Below are positions 41,001-54,000 of a stretch of 64,000 bases of DNA, one piece after another. A program made the position numbers and the translations under genes. The notes below the pieces were generated by a model. The model was not told where the DNA came from. It searched no databases and saw nothing but the letters and a program-made list of their open reading frames with translations. Position 1 is the first letter of the stretch, and every line of letters starts with the position of its first letter. Source of the DNA: Otis tarda (Eukaryota; Chordata; Aves; Otidiformes; Otididae); assembly GCA_026413225.1 (NCBI GenBank), contig CM048552.1, positions 143,357,053 to 143,421,052 on the forward strand, written 5' to 3'.

Positions 41001-42399
41001 AGATACACTGGATTTTAGTCTCCCATCCGACATTAGAAAATAAGTACCGTATTGTCTTTTGGCATGCAAGAAAATCTTATTTTCTTCCCAAACCTATCAG
41101 TACAAGCCAGGCTGGATGTACTCCCAGAAAAGCTTTCCAGAATAGCTTATGCAACACAGGTTACCAGAGCATTAATACAGGTATTGTCCATCTACACAAA
41201 CACCGTTATTAGACACCACTAGAATACCCAGAGACAATTTTTGCTCTCACAGTGCCTGTGAGAGAATACAGAAACATCCCTCAGATAATATGAAAGGTTG
41301 TTCCAGCACAAAATGAGCCCCTGTAATTTTGACTTCAAGCAGAAACCAAAGGACGCAAAATTGTGTGGAGCATGCTACCGTGAAATGGATAGATTTACTC
41401 AAAAACATTTTTATGACTACATTTTCCTGCCAGATCACGAAAGAAATCTGCTTCTTGTGCCAATGTACTCTCAGGTGGGAGGGTCAAGGAAGAAAAAGAG
41501 CTAAAGCAAATGAAGGTTCATCCTAACTCACTGACATGTTTTACAGCACAATATTCAGAACACAAAAACTTACAATGTGATTCAAACATTTTCTCCAAGA
41601 TAACGTAATGTCTTTGAACTGCCTTTATTTCCAGCACTTTATATAAATATTGCTTTCTTCCTGATCCTGGACTATCCTCAATTTGAAGTTTATGTTCTCA
41701 GTTTGTGTTTGAGGACTGCATGTAAACATCCCTATCACCCTGTACACTCTTGTGGGGCCATTTAAATTCTGCCAGACTGTAACTGACTCAAAAGCAGTCT
41801 CTAAGAAGTTACAATACTACATCCCTAAATTACAATTGAACCTCCTATCCCCAAATTAAGAAATAAAAAAATTGCAGATACAAACACACATGCACACCCT
41901 TCTCATGCAAGCTGCAGGATATCTACAGAAAAGGGTTGGTTTAAAATCCAAAATGAAACTTCTTTTTCATTTTTAAATAGAAGTTTTCATTTGTGAACTT
42001 TGCAATTAACTTGTCTTAGCTTCGTTAGGAAGCATTTGCTTTTGTCCAGGAGTTGCCAGCTGAGAGGATGTTATTGTTCGGAAGGGATGTGACCAGGAGG
42101 ACCCTGAGCACAATGTGTCAGCCCGGAAGCCAGGGAAGCAAAGGGACTCTCTCATCTGGCTGAGAAAACAAAATGGAAACATCGACTGTTCGCCTTCCAG
42201 TTAGAGTGGCCCCTGGCCCCCACACATGTCCCCAAGAAACATGTTAGTCACCTGTCTCTCACATGAGTATCACCACCTAACTATATCAATATATTAAAAA
42301 AAAAATAAAAATAAAATCCCATTTTAAAAAGAATTACAGATTTCTTTAGAAAAGCCTAGGTTTCTGCCACAAACATCTTTGAAAGATGTAAGCAGGCGA
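35095..42399. other. 3' flank or possible intron of CHST7, no recognised exon
   Basis: A long stretch downstream of the CHST7 coding exon (on the - strand). It contains TTTATT on the + strand (AATAAA in the - sense) near 41.6, 39.9 and 38.1 kb, any of which could end a CHST7 transcript. I found no coding exon and no clear repeat besides homopolymers. The C-rich ORFs near 37.0-37.8 kb are featureless. Confidence 0.4.
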
Positions 42400-43174
42400 A
42401 CGCTTACCCCCTCCGCGTGACCGCTTAGCCCGCTGCTCCAAACGATGGACCAAGCTGGACACGGTTCCCCTTCCCTTGCCCAGTCCCCCCATCCCCAGCG
42501 CATCAGCAGCCAGTACAGACAGAGCCCGTCCTCGCAGAGCTGCTGGCTGGGGGCAGGAGGGCCCAGTCCCCCTCCTGCCCTTTCAGGCCTCCACCCACCT
42601 CTGTAGCGAACTTCACAGAAGCCCCCTGTCCGCGATTCAGTGGCGACAGGGCGGAGCCGCGTGTGCTTTTGCGCTCAGGAAAGGCGACGCTCTCACAGCA
42701 ACGCCTTTCAAGCCCTCTAGATCCTTGCCAAGAGTCTTCATTGGGGGGATTTTTACGTTTCGATGCGGTTTTGTTTTTTTTTTTCCGAGGAACACCCATG
42801 CTTTGCACGTGGCGGCGGCTTCACGTTTAAAGAGCTTCGAGATGGACACCGTGCCCAGAGGACACCTCTGACCAGAACTTTCTCTTAAGCAGAGCGTCCC
42901 TCCGGCCCTCTCAAGGGGTGGTGGCAGTCGCCAGAAGAAGCACAACCCCCGCCGAGGCCAAAGGCGGGAAGCAGGGGGTCCGGACCCCGCAGCGCTGCCC
43001 TCCGCGGGAGGCCCCGGCCTGCGAGGCCAAAGGTCGGCCGCCGTCACGCCGCCTGTGCCCACGTTCTCCCTCCGCCCTCCCGCCGGGGCCAGGCCGTCAC
43101 GGCAGAGCCGGGCCCCCTCCCAAAGCGCGCTCCCGGCCCTCCGCCGGTCCGGCCCTCCGCCTGCGGCGGGCTCG

Positions 43175-44578
43175 CTACCGGGCGTCGCCGGCGCTGAGGG
43201 GGTAGGCGAGGAGGCTCATGGCCTCGCCGCAGGCCGCCTCCACCTGCCGCACCTGCTGGCGGCTGAGGCGCTCCCGCCATGCGTGGACGGCCTCCCGCGC
43301 GTCGCGGGCGGAGATGAGGAAGGGCCGGTCGGAGGAGTAAGCGGCGCCGCGGGTCATGTTGAGGACGAAGGCCTCCAGGGCCGGGGGCACCGGTAGCCCC
43401 GCGAAGCGCAGCAGGCGGCGCAGCTGGGCGCGGGGTTCCCGCACCAGGTCCTCGTAGCGCAGCTGCGTGTAGCGGCGGCGGAGCCAGGCCGGGGCGCGGC
43501 GGGCCAGGAGGAGGTCCCGCAGCCAGGCCTGGCAGATCACCTCCAGGGCGCCGCCGAGGAAGAACTCGGCGCGGTGCTGGGGCGGCGGTCCCCGCCCGCC
43601 CCCCAACAGCCCGGGGGGCAGCAGGAGCTGCTGCTGCTGGTGGCGGGGCGGCCCCCGCGGCTCGGCGCGGTGGCGGCTGCGGAGCACCTGGATGCTCTCC
43701 CTCAGCAGCGCCTGCCTGGCCTTCAGGCGGGAGTTGTGGACGGCGCGGGGGTCGCGGAAGAGCTGCACCACCCGCAGGTTGAGGCCGGGCTCCCGCAGCA
43801 GCGGCAGCAGGGCCCCCAGCTCCAGCAGCCGCACGTCCTTGATCACCACCACCGGGTACTTGCGGCACTCGGCCTCCAGCTCCCGCAACGCCCGCGGCGG
43901 GCACGTCTCCTCGCAGGCGGCGCCGTCCACCAGGCCGATCTCCCGGCGGGGCCGCGGGGCGGCGGGGCAGAGGGGCGGCGAGCAGATTACCTTGTTGGTT
44001 CGCCAGCCGAAGATACTGGCTGTGGTCAGGTTGGCGGCGGCGGCGGGCGGGGCGGGGGCCAGCGGGTCGCGGGGGCCGGGCGGGGCGGCGTAGAGGCGGA
44101 GGACGGAGAAGTCGCATCGGAAGAGGGCGCGGAGCATGTCGCGGAGGGCGCCCTGCAGGCTCAGCGCGTCCCCCGGGTAGAGGGCCTGCCACAGGTGCCA
44201 CATGGGCTCGTAGAGGTAGAAGACGTCGGGGTGCTGGTTGAAGAGCTCCCCCAGGAAGGAGGAGCCCGTCCGCCAGGTAGCGTGCAGGTAGATGTGCCGC
44301 TTCCCCGCCGCCGCGCTGCCGTTCCCCGCCGCGCCGCTCTCCTCCTCCTCCTCCTCTTCCTCGTCCAGCGGCGGCTGCCGCTGCTCCCAGCCCCACTCGC
44401 TCAGCGCCTCCTCCAGGCTGGGGCAGCGCCGCAGCAGCGGCTCCTCGTCCGCCCGCTCCCGCCGGGCCCCGTAGTCCAGCGCGTAGGGCACCAGCAGGAG
44501 CAGCAGCAGCGTGTACAGCACCAGGGCGGCGACGAAACGGCGGTGCTCCCCCCGCCACCGCCACCGCCGGCCCTTCAT
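43175..44578 (-). CDS. CHST7: Carbohydrate sulfotransferase 7
   Basis: A 467-residue Golgi type II membrane enzyme that transfers sulfate from PAPS to C6 of GalNAc (chondroitin) or GlcNAc residues. Visible order: basic cytosolic start [14 protein letters not shown], one membrane anchor (about residues 15-35), an acidic stem with eight consecutive Glu (73-80), then the catalytic domain. The 5'-PSB motif is RTGSS (103-107) in [18 protein letters not shown]. The 3'-PSB is [12 protein letters not shown] (273-284). CHST7-typical blocks include [31 protein letters not shown] and NMTRGAAY. Potential N-glycosylation sites are N86, N183 and N407. The start has a purine at -3 (GCGATGA) and matches the family N-terminus. 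Near 312-335 there is a Gln/Leu/Pro/Gly-rich loop. The protein ends SAGDAR, about 20 residues short of the mammalian form, at a TAG lying in a possible splice donor. It faces SLC9A7, as in human Xp11.3. Confidence 0.95.
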   Translation of the reverse strand: MKGRRWRWRGEHRRFVAALVLYTLLLLLLVPYALDYGARRERADEEPLLRRCPSLEEALSEWGWEQRQPPLDEEEEEEEESGAAGNGSAAAGKRHIYLHATWRTGSSFLGELFNQHPDVFYLYEPMWHLWQALYPGDALSLQGALRDMLRALFRCDFSVLRLYAAPPGPRDPLAPAPPAAAANLTTASIFGWRTNKVICSPPLCPAAPRPRREIGLVDGAACEETCPPRALRELEAECRKYPVVVIKDVRLLELGALLPLLREPGLNLRVVQLFRDPRAVHNSRLKARQALLRESIQVLRSRHRAEPRGPPRHQQQQLLLPPGLLGGGRGPPPQHRAEFFLGGALEVICQAWLRDLLLARRAPAWLRRRYTQLRYEDLVREPRAQLRRLLRFAGLPVPPALEAFVLNMTRGAAYSSDRPFLISARDAREAVHAWRERLSRQQVRQVEAACGEAMSLLAYPLSAGDAR

Positions 44579-44590
44579 CGCGGTGGGGTT

Positions 44591-44602
44591 GGGGGGGGGG
44601 GG
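44591..44602 (+). repeat. 12-G run just upstream of CHST7 ATG
   Basis: Twelve consecutive G on the + strand, 13 bp from the CHST7 start codon; it reads as C12 in the CHST7 5'UTR. It is low-complexity and prone to sequencing error. It could form a G-quadruplex on the template strand (inference). Confidence 0.85.
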
Positions 44603-44765
44603 AGCAGCTCGGCACCACCGGGGCTCCGCCGAAACTCTGGGCTTGCCGGCGCGTCGCCAAGAGGCAAAGTTAACGGCAGCGGTGGCGGCGGCGGGGGGTG
44701 TGGGCTACGGGCGGCCCTCCCCGCCGGGGAGCACGCCCACGGGCACGCCGGCCAGGCTCGGGGCC

Positions 44766-44818
44766 GTCCGCCTTCGCCGCCTCCTCCTTCTCCTCCTCCT
44801 CCTCTTCCTCCTCCTCCA
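44766..44818. repeat. (CTC/CTT)n trinucleotide tract upstream of CHST7
   Basis: A mostly CTC/CTT pyrimidine tract in the CpG island, 190-240 bp upstream of the CHST7 ATG. It lies in the promoter or 5'UTR. The Ser- or Arg-rich ORFs through it are artefacts. Confidence 0.75.
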
Positions 44819-45030
44819 GCACCCGCACCTGCCCCGCCGCTGCCTCAGGAGCCGCCGCCGGCGGGGTGCGGGCTGCCGCTGCGCGGGGGCTGCGGGCCGC
44901 CCCTCGCCCGGCCTCCCTCCCGCCGTCCCTCCCTCCCCCGGGCAGGGCAGGACCGGAGGGGCGGGCTCGGCACCTCGGGAGTCACCCCGGCCCGGGAAAG
45001 CGCGCACGGACAGGTAGCGAGCAGCTGGGA

Positions 45031-48000
45031 CCGACCTGAGGAGGAGAGATTGGTCCTGTTACCTGCTGGGTTTCCAGAGGAAGAACACGCTACCGTGACG
45101 AAAAGAGGTGCAAGTGTATTTTCGGGCTGCGTGATGGCTATTAAAATCTGCAGTGGGTTTCCGAAACGCTGCGGTTTGGCGCTGTAGGGAGCTGCGGGAT
45201 GTCTCAGCCACGCTTTTGTCTCCATGTGGGAGCTGGCGGGATACAGACATCTCGGTCACGGCTCATTGCCCCAGCTTATGCATCTAAAAGTTTCACGTCT
45301 GTCTCAGCTGGTCACCCTTTGCAGGGGGTAGGAAGAAATGGGCACCCACAGAGGGACATCCAGCCTGTCTTGAGTGTCTGATAGCCATCTGATAAACCTT
45401 CTCCTTATTAACTACAGCAGGAGCATAACGTTACCGGCTCTCACTTAGACTTGTAGTTTTTTTAGACATCTACTATTAGCTTAAATAAATCTCTTGTGGG
45501 ATGGGGAGTCAACAAGAAGTTGACTTCAGGTGTTTAAATTCAAATGTACAGCCTCAAAATCTCCATCCCAGCCCCTGCCTGACCTTGGAAGATGCTCACA
45601 GAAAGAGATGGACCACGATCCCGTGTTCCTGGTTAAGGCATCCTCCTGGCAGGAAAGCGATGTCCCTGTCCTGCTGTCTGTGTAGCAGGGGCTGGTGCCT
45701 GTCCTAACCTCTAGGCTAGGATGCCATCCTCTGTAAAACACTTCTAATACTGAAGTATGGTGCACGGAGTGAAATTCAGCAAGGATAACACAATTCTCAC
45801 CCTCAGCATGGGATGCTTTGACTCTCAGAATAGTCTTGTGTGGTACCTATGCTCCTGTGGTAAGGCACATGACACAACCCAAGTCGACGATACAGGGTAC
45901 CTACCTGTACTCTACCCCATACAGGGCACAGAAATGACCCACTAATTACATAGGTTCTAAAAACGCTGCTTCTAGAGTATAGACGTATAGATACAGAGTC
46001 TGCAGCTGCTGCACATAGTCTCAATGTCTAGCTTCTAAAGAATAATCTCATTTCATGTTTATTGGGCAAAATATGAGGAGCGCAAAGCAATGCAAGAAAG
46101 AAAGCAGGTTTCTCTTCTATCCAGGTGGTGAGCCAGCAGTCTGCCTGCCGACACTGTACTTGACCTCTGTTAAGTAGGTGTTAAAGACCGGGCTCCCTGC
46201 AGTTTATGGGCTGCCAAGTGAGGAGGTGGTGCCAAACAAGACTTGTAGGCTCCTGAGCAGAAGAATGTAGAAATGATGGCATTGGAAAGGAAATTCTGCC
46301 CCAGCATACATATTTGTCATGGCTTTGGGCTTTTTCAACAGTGAGATACGCCAGCCTGAGTTTCAGCTCTGACCCTGTAAAGGCCAGGATTTCACCTAGA
46401 CCCTCAAGCAACTAAAGGAGGACAACAGGATAAAAACACACCTGCCAAAACCAGGTCACAAGCTTGCCAAAAAACCTTCACTTATCCACAGAACATGCAG
46501 ATCTAGTATTTTGAAGAGGTATCTCCAGTGTAGTTGACTTCTGTGGCATCTTGCAAAGTAGTAATTTAGGAGGATTTATCAAGAATGGGATCCTGAGGAG
46601 TGCAGATAAGAATGGATGGTTCTGAGCTGCTGGTGTTTCCCCTTTCCCTAAGACAAAATAAAATACTGAATTGGCAGTAGCATCAGCACCATGGCTGACA
46701 GAGGAGCCACAGTGCAATACATGTTACCTTAAACTAATTTTGTATTGATTTCTATGATACGTACTTGTCTAGAAACTAAAATCGTCTTAAAACTGCCTAA
46801 GTAAAGCAAGGCTGTCTTGAAAAGAATGAAACTTCTCACAGAGTAAGATGGTCTGCCAGACAAAGGAAAAATCATAAAAATAAAACTATACATGGGTTAT
46901 GCTGCGTTGTTTTTCAGACAATGGAGCTACAAACTTCTGTGGCGACTGTTCTGGAAAAAGTGAAAGATGCAAATGACTTTACCACAGGCTACGTTTTAAC
47001 TGCGATAAAAACCCAGGCAGTTCTTAAAAGATTATCAAACAAAAAAAAAGAATCACAGTAAATGTTTTGTTCTGCGCCTTCAGATTGGTTCCTCTACTGA
47101 AAGAAGATTAGCCTCTAAGTGTTTACTTTGGTTGTTTTGGGTTAGGGCTTTTTGGGTGTGGGGAGATTCCAGCAAAGGCACCCAGCAGGTGCCTGAGCTA
47201 GGCTTGAAATCCCCAAGCTCCAGCCTTCCTGGGGGTCATGTGAAATACCCAGTCTGAGCACTGGGGAGTGGATTGCTGGTCCGAATACAGCTGGGAAGAG
47301 ATCAGGTTTCGCTTTTCTCGCTTTTCAGTTCTGTATTAATTTGTTCTCTCTTCAGCACAGATAAGAAGGATGATTTTGTCCCACTTGGGCTTTTTCTATG
47401 AGCCATAAAGACACAATTTACATACGCAGATGATCTTCTGTATCTCCTTCCGAGAGCAGGACAGTCCAGTACTCGAGAGAGGCAGCCAGGTTCTTCTCCG
47501 TTGATCTGCGAAGCAGCCTGCCCGTTTGCCATCTAGCTTCTGCCTTTTCTTGGTGATAATTCTGTGCTTTGTGTTATTTTATAAAGCGAGGAAAAAAAAG
47601 AATATAGGCATAATATGTTCTGCATAGTTTAGTACAGCAGTATTTCCATTTTAGTTTCCAAGCTTGTCACTGAAAGTACTGTCTGTTTTTAATCTAACAT
47701 AATGTTGGCTTCCTGTGTATTATCTCTCAAACTTAATTTTTGCTCTTCCGTCTCCCACGGCACTTCTGCCGACGAGAGAGACAGTAAATGCTGGAACGCT
47801 GAGTTTCAGCCTCAGAATCATTTTTATCTTCTCAGCAGAGGTTTCAAAATAGAAGTAGTTGCCTCTCTATCTAGCCATCTTTGGGCTCTCGCGTGCTCTT
47901 GTCATTTTCAAAGAGTGCTTTGTGATTAAAAATAGCTTGATTATCTGATAAAATTAAATGTGCTTTGCACAGGGAGCACCGCCCTCAGACATCCTGGCTG

Positions 48001-51000
48001 TTAATGAGCGCTCAGCTTGAACATGTTGTCACTCACAGGCTTCAGCCAAAAGGAAGTCCGTGGTTAATGGCAGCTTGAAAAGCTTCAAGAAGCCGACAAA
48101 CTAGGACAATATTTTTATTTTTGAAGTTGCTTTGTCATCAGATGTTTCAGCATGTGCAATACCACACGTTTCAGATGTGAGACCAGTCTTAGTAGCTCAT
48201 ATTTCAGAAGGGACGTGTTGAGACCAGCAGGATGGAGAAGTTGGTCCAGGCGAAGCAGCCAGTGTAGAAGGGATTTTTTGCAGTGGAATTTCCCCCAAAG
48301 CGGAACAGAAACTGAGGGCCTGCAAAAGGTCAAAGTATCACGGGAGTTTTGAGAGGCTCGGTGGAAATTTGGAGGATATGAAGAAAGTGGAAAGTCAGAC
48401 TTCTGACGAGGGGCTGGTGAGCAGCTGAGTGGAAGGGGCTTCAGAGGCAAAGCCACAGGCAGAAGGTGGTAATTCAGCTCTCTGCACATACCTCTGAGGT
48501 GACCCTTCAGTACCTGCAAGAAAGATGAGGAAATGAGGCAGGAAAACTGGGGCTCACAACTGCCTTAGTCTGTGTACTCCTTCTGCTAGTTAAACTGGAA
48601 CAAGTCCAGACCTTGGAGTTTGTGGGCTGATTTGAGAGAAGGCAGGTGTACAGCTCCCGGCTTTAGTTAATATAATCAAGTGGTCACCGCGTGAATCATA
48701 CCACCAAACAGCTCTCTGCAAAAGACCAGGGGCAGCAGGAAGGTACGAGAGCCCTCAGCGCCCCTTCAGACTGAGGGGAGCTGGCGGCTGAGATTGAGGG
48801 CCATGTGGAGTTGGAAGGGAGGAGGCATGTTCCTCTCTCCCAGATTCCTCCAGTTACTCCTAACTGAGAACTGGTAAAGTGCACTGTGAAGTTAGGCACG
48901 CTGCTGCTCTCCGCTGCCCGATGTAAGAGCCAGGCACAGAGCGTGAGCTGGGGAGGTGTTCAGATGAAGCCAAAACCAGCACTGCAGCCTGCTTTTGGGC
49001 TAAGGGATGCTTGGTAGCACAGTCCAGCATCCCTGAACCGGCTGCAGCAGCCTGACAGGTACCCAGCTAGGGGAGCTCTTCTGCAGCCAAGAGAAGCAGA
49101 TACATTTAATTTCCACTTTTGATTTTTAAAAATGAACCTAGCACTACTATACTGCACTGTAAATGTCAGAGTGGGGATTGTCTGTCGGCCTCTCTGGTTT
49201 CCCAGGACGAGGCTTTTTCAAGAATGTGAGGTCTGAGTATTGAAATGGAGGAAGGGTGGAATTGAAAGCAGGTTTTTTTTTTTATAAATTTGAATCATAG
49301 CCCCTCTTATGTCATTAGTGATCTTGTGATCTAACCTAACTTCCTCGAATAAAAGAATATATCATTGAAGGTGATAGAAAATGCTACTAGGAAATGCAAC
49401 AAGAAAATGCAGGAGATGGAAGGCAGAGCAAAGCAAGCATATGCATTTGTTGAGACTTCAGGACATTCAGAAGGAAAAATCTGTTGTTATTTGTAATAGT
49501 GGAAACTCAGATAAATTGGTAACAATGAAAGAAGAAAATGTCTATTCTGTGATCCAACTCAATGCTAATGTAACTTGTGTATTTTTAAGTTACGCCAAGG
49601 ATGACTCTAATCTGAAGTCTTTAAGCCTTTCCCCCGCTGAATGTGCTCTGTTATCCCATTAGCAGTGAGACAGTCATCTCCCAACCCAGAAACGGGCTTA
49701 GGCTACATGAATAGCCAGCACCTCCATCGAGCCTCCTGCTGCCTGGCAATTTACAGAAGCTGCCGAAGAAAAATTATATTGATGGTAATGTGTTCAAGAA
49801 CTCACAGCTTCAAATACAAGAAGTGCCTCAACACTAAAATGTCTGGAAATAATTATTTGTAGTGGCAGAAACCATGAATATTTTTCTGTTTTCTGTCATT
49901 GTCACAGACTCACTAGTGCTGAATTAGAGATGCTGATTAAGAATAACAGCAAGCTTTCGCAACTCAACAAGTTAAGCCATTGTGTCGGTATAATTAGGGA
50001 ACTAAATCTTTTACGGTTCAGTCAAGCGAAGTAATGAACTAGAAAATTTGAGACCTATTTTTAACCAGGGATTATTTTTTTCCCCAGAATCCCCTCTGAC
50101 AGCCATTGTAACAAAATATTTACAGCTTCCTTCATAAGGCAATGCTTTCATGCACAGAATATAATTTTTGGACCAAGAATCTATCTGCCTTTTTATTCAT
50201 GTCAGTCTTATGCGCAAATCCATACTGGCACGTGCAAATGAAAATGGTGAGGACTCAATCAATGCTCCTACTTTATAAATTTGTCTCATCAAATTCTGTA
50301 AATTCAGAATTTCTGATGCAAGTGATTTCCAAGAGACATTACTGTGCCTATATGGGTGAAAGACAAATGCCAGAATTTGACATTTCTTCTTGTATATGCT
50401 TGTGCCAGATGATTTTAAAATTGGTGGTAGTCTCTTGCTTTGAGCCTTCACTACAAGCTTTACAAGACCTGGCCAAAGGGATTGTAGCGTAACCATGCGA
50501 CTGCAGCACACCATTTATTTAGGGATGCATCCATATGCTTAAAACACTACGTGAAAACCATTTTGCTTTGACTGTAACCTTTATCAACAAAGAACTTGCA
50601 CACTGGCTAACCACACTTCCTCAGGCTCTGCAGGACAACCCTGCTTACGTTTCCAGTGCCACCATTTCATTTCGTGGCTCTAAAACAGGTCTTTGTGAGC
50701 AGATCTTAAGCTCCTATATATCAATAGTTTTAAAAGGAAATCTTCATGGTTAAGGTTTAAAATTAACTTTGACTACATATAGTTTATTATACTATATATA
50801 TATACTGTACTGGAAGCAATAGGCCATGTTATTTGTCTGTGAGGACAACAGGAGATTTCCTGGTAGGAGCCCCACATGTGCCCACATGTGTGCGGACTCA
50901 TGCATGTCTGAGAATCCCTGTAACAAACAGAGACAACTGCACTGACGTGCACATCAGCTATCGTGGGTATTTTACTCCTACTCACTCTATGAAGTTTGTG

Positions 51001-54000
51001 GTTGTCAGAGGGAAGAGAGATTTGCCTCTCAAAGCTGCAGAACAAGGACAGGGCGCCGCTAGCTTGCAGTTCCAGGACAAGCATCTGCTACCTGCACTTC
51101 TCATTGTCACGACCAAGCTTAGGTGGAAGTAAGGCGTAAAGGATGCATTAGGTATGAGCACCTTGGCAGAAAAAAAAAATGATTAGGACAAAATGCTTAC
51201 AGTTTTCTGCAAAGGGAGGACTGCTTAAGTTTACTCTGGGCAGTTTTTGGTATGCAAACATTAATTGTCAGGCTCTTTGCTGCTTTAGCTACATAGACAA
51301 TTTAATGCAATTTTAGGTTTTATATGACTGTGAAAATTGTCTCACAAAATTTACTAAAGCGTTAGCAGAGAAGTCATCCGCTCTTCTGCTCTTATAGTAG
51401 CTTCACTCTTAAATATCTATTAGAAAAATGAAGAGAAAACCCACAAACCCAATTCATTAAACAGGTGGGTGAACAGAAGAAAACCACACGGTAGAAGGTC
51501 GTTACAGAATATAGCAACTGATGTTGCTGAAATGAGAGATAACTAATGTTCTAGCTGAACAAGAACAACAAAAAATGTTACATGCAATTGCAGAGCTGCT
51601 GTGTGACTTAATTTCAACTGTGCAGCTCAAACAGAAGGTATTTAAATGCAGCCTGAAAACTTGAAGCTGATCTCAGCACAGTTTCTGCAATACTCCTCAT
51701 GTTCTCCCAGAAGAAACTCCCTCTCTTTCTGCCTGTCGCCTTCGGGCTGACTGTAGAAATGTTCTGGGAAAACCTGATCTCAGCACAGCACCTCCTGGAC
51801 TTATCCTCTCTCCAGACAGGCTTCCCACATCATTTATTAGCTGCTGGACTTGGTGCTATGGAGAAGAGCATGTAGGCATTACTGGCGGTAGGACTGAAAG
51901 GGTCAAATCAGGCTGCTCCAGCTTGTGGGCCATGAGGTTCATCAGCCAAGACTGGAGCATGTATTCGAATTCCCTGTACCTCTCCTCTGCTTACAGGAAA
52001 CTTCATTGTAGTCTCCTTGGCTGTATTTTGTTGTTGTTGTTGTTTGTTTTTTTCTTTTGTCCTTCCTTCACTGTCTTCATTCCTCTTACCTACAGGGGTT
52101 TTTTTGTTCATCCTCATGCTGGATGGTCCGGTCACCCAACCTCCAGGAAAGAGCACTGTCCTACCTGAGGCTGTTAACATTTGTTTGGATAGTGGGGGCC
52201 CCTATTTTACATCTTGTTTTGACAAATTGCCATACTTTGTCATTTTACTGTTTGGGGATTTTTCTTGTGATTTCCCCTTCAATCTGCTGTTGGGAAACAC
52301 CCCCTGAAAACACTGCAAGACTACGAGGTAAAACAGGCAGAAAAATTTAATAAATTTTCCAATATTTTAAGTATTTGAAATTGTTGCCACAGCTGCCTCC
52401 ATCAGAGTTCTGATGAAGGTGAGTTCCCTCAAGCAAGATAGCTTTGATCTGGACCTTTCCTGACCGATGGCCCTGAGCTGGGTTGAAATGGGGTCCTGGG
52501 CTGTGGGCAGGGTGGAGGGCCCTTGGGTGGGCTGACCAGGTGTCTGTGGATGTCCGCAGGGGCCCAGCACTTGCTAATTGACAATTTTCTACACTCCTGC
52601 TTTTCATTTCTGCCAAGAGTTGCTTTAAGGGATGTGCTGGATACCCACCAACATCTGTGCCGTCTTGTTGCTGTAAGGACTGGGTTCTCCCTAATACTCA
52701 CTAATAATTGCTAAAAGAATGGCAACGTACTAGTGGGTTATTGCCTTGCAAGGCTTTGTCCACACCCTCATATCCCCAGAGCAAACATCACACGAACACG
52801 GTGAGGGTCTATCTTCTCTGCATCTCCTTGATGCACCCGCAGCTGTTTTGCAAAGGGAGTGGGAGTGCCCTCTTGATAATCGGGACTGATTCACGGAACT
52901 TCTGTGCCATGAAGAGTCATATGCCTGCTTCCAAACCAAGCGAAACCAGGTAGCTAAACAGCCCCTTTACATTTCATCTATTTTGGGGTTTTATCCACTC
53001 AGTCTTGGTGAAAGGACTTCCAAATGGTTTTCAGCCAAGCTCACAGTCTATGGTGTGACTTGAAATAAAGGCGTTTCCTAGCAGCGGTATCACCTTGCCT
53101 CTTCAGTAACTCAGCCATAGCAGACTTTCCCCTGATGAACACCGAGGACCTCTAGTTTGAATCACCTCCTGAAGACACAGACCAGGTCAGGAGTACACAG
53201 CCCTCTTCCAGTTGTTCTGGGCCCTAATGTCCTGACCTACTGACAGTCATCAAGGATTATGATTCTATATCAGTCAACCCAGCCATGCCTGGTACTTTGG
53301 GAAACTCTTTAATCTCAGTTCCCTCATTCTTGATACATTTTGTTTGTTGCTCTTCTTATAAAACTTTTTTTTTTTTTCTTTTTTCAATTTTACAGCATGA
53401 ACTCTCTCCATTCCAGAGTACCTTGGGCTTTGATGTACCACACCTTATGGTACCGCCAAAAAGGTTTTGTAGGGAAATCTAAATCGCCCCTTTTCACAGT
53501 AGTTTGGCTTTACTGACTTTCTGATGACACCTACGGATTGCTGAGGGATTGCTCAGGGCCATCCCTCTTCCTCGAGGGAAGCCTGATGGTTATTCTGCAA
53601 AGAAGTCAAATAGGTCAGTTTGCTTAAATGTTTTGTCTGAGATCTAAGATGCCCTGGGTCTATTTACTTGGTTAATTTATCTTTATCCTGTGGAAGTCCT
53701 AAAAAAAATTGAGTTTCTCTTTAAAGGGCTCTTGTAAAAACAATTAAAGTAATTAAAATTATCTATGTTTGTGTTAGGAGACCTGTTTTCCTTCCCTGCA
53801 TGGCCTAAATAAGAGCTCCCTGTGATCTGAGTTCCAGCCCTACATGCTGTAAGATTGTGTTTTACTGCCTCAACCACAATGCCTTCTGCCCAATAATGTG
53901 CTCAAACAGAAAGCATTTAACGTCTTTTGTGATTTAATTAGCGATGCCTCCAACTGACTCATGATGAAAGCAAAACTGGCATCAACACCAAACTCTGTGG

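Larger units (their letters stand above)
42400..45030. promoter_or_regulatory. CpG island over CHST7 first exon and promoter
   Basis: A sharp jump to very GC- and CpG-rich sequence in otherwise AT-rich DNA, covering the whole CHST7 coding exon and about 450 bp upstream of its ATG. No TATA box is visible upstream of the start on the - strand, consistent with a CpG-island promoter. (CTC)n and (GGC)n tracts near 44.34 and 44.78 kb are part of it. Bounds are judged by eye. Confidence 0.8.

Noticed and set aside
43044-44660. 538-codon - strand ORF overlapping CHST7 in another frame
   Set aside because: It is a shifted frame of the CHST7 exon with low-complexity Ala/Gly/Pro/Arg composition. The CHST7 frame carries the family motifs.
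43574-45187. 537-codon + strand ORF across the CHST7 exon
   Set aside because: It is antisense to a clear CHST7 coding exon. Its Ala/Gly/Pro/Arg-rich composition follows from GC-rich DNA lacking stops, and no domain is visible.
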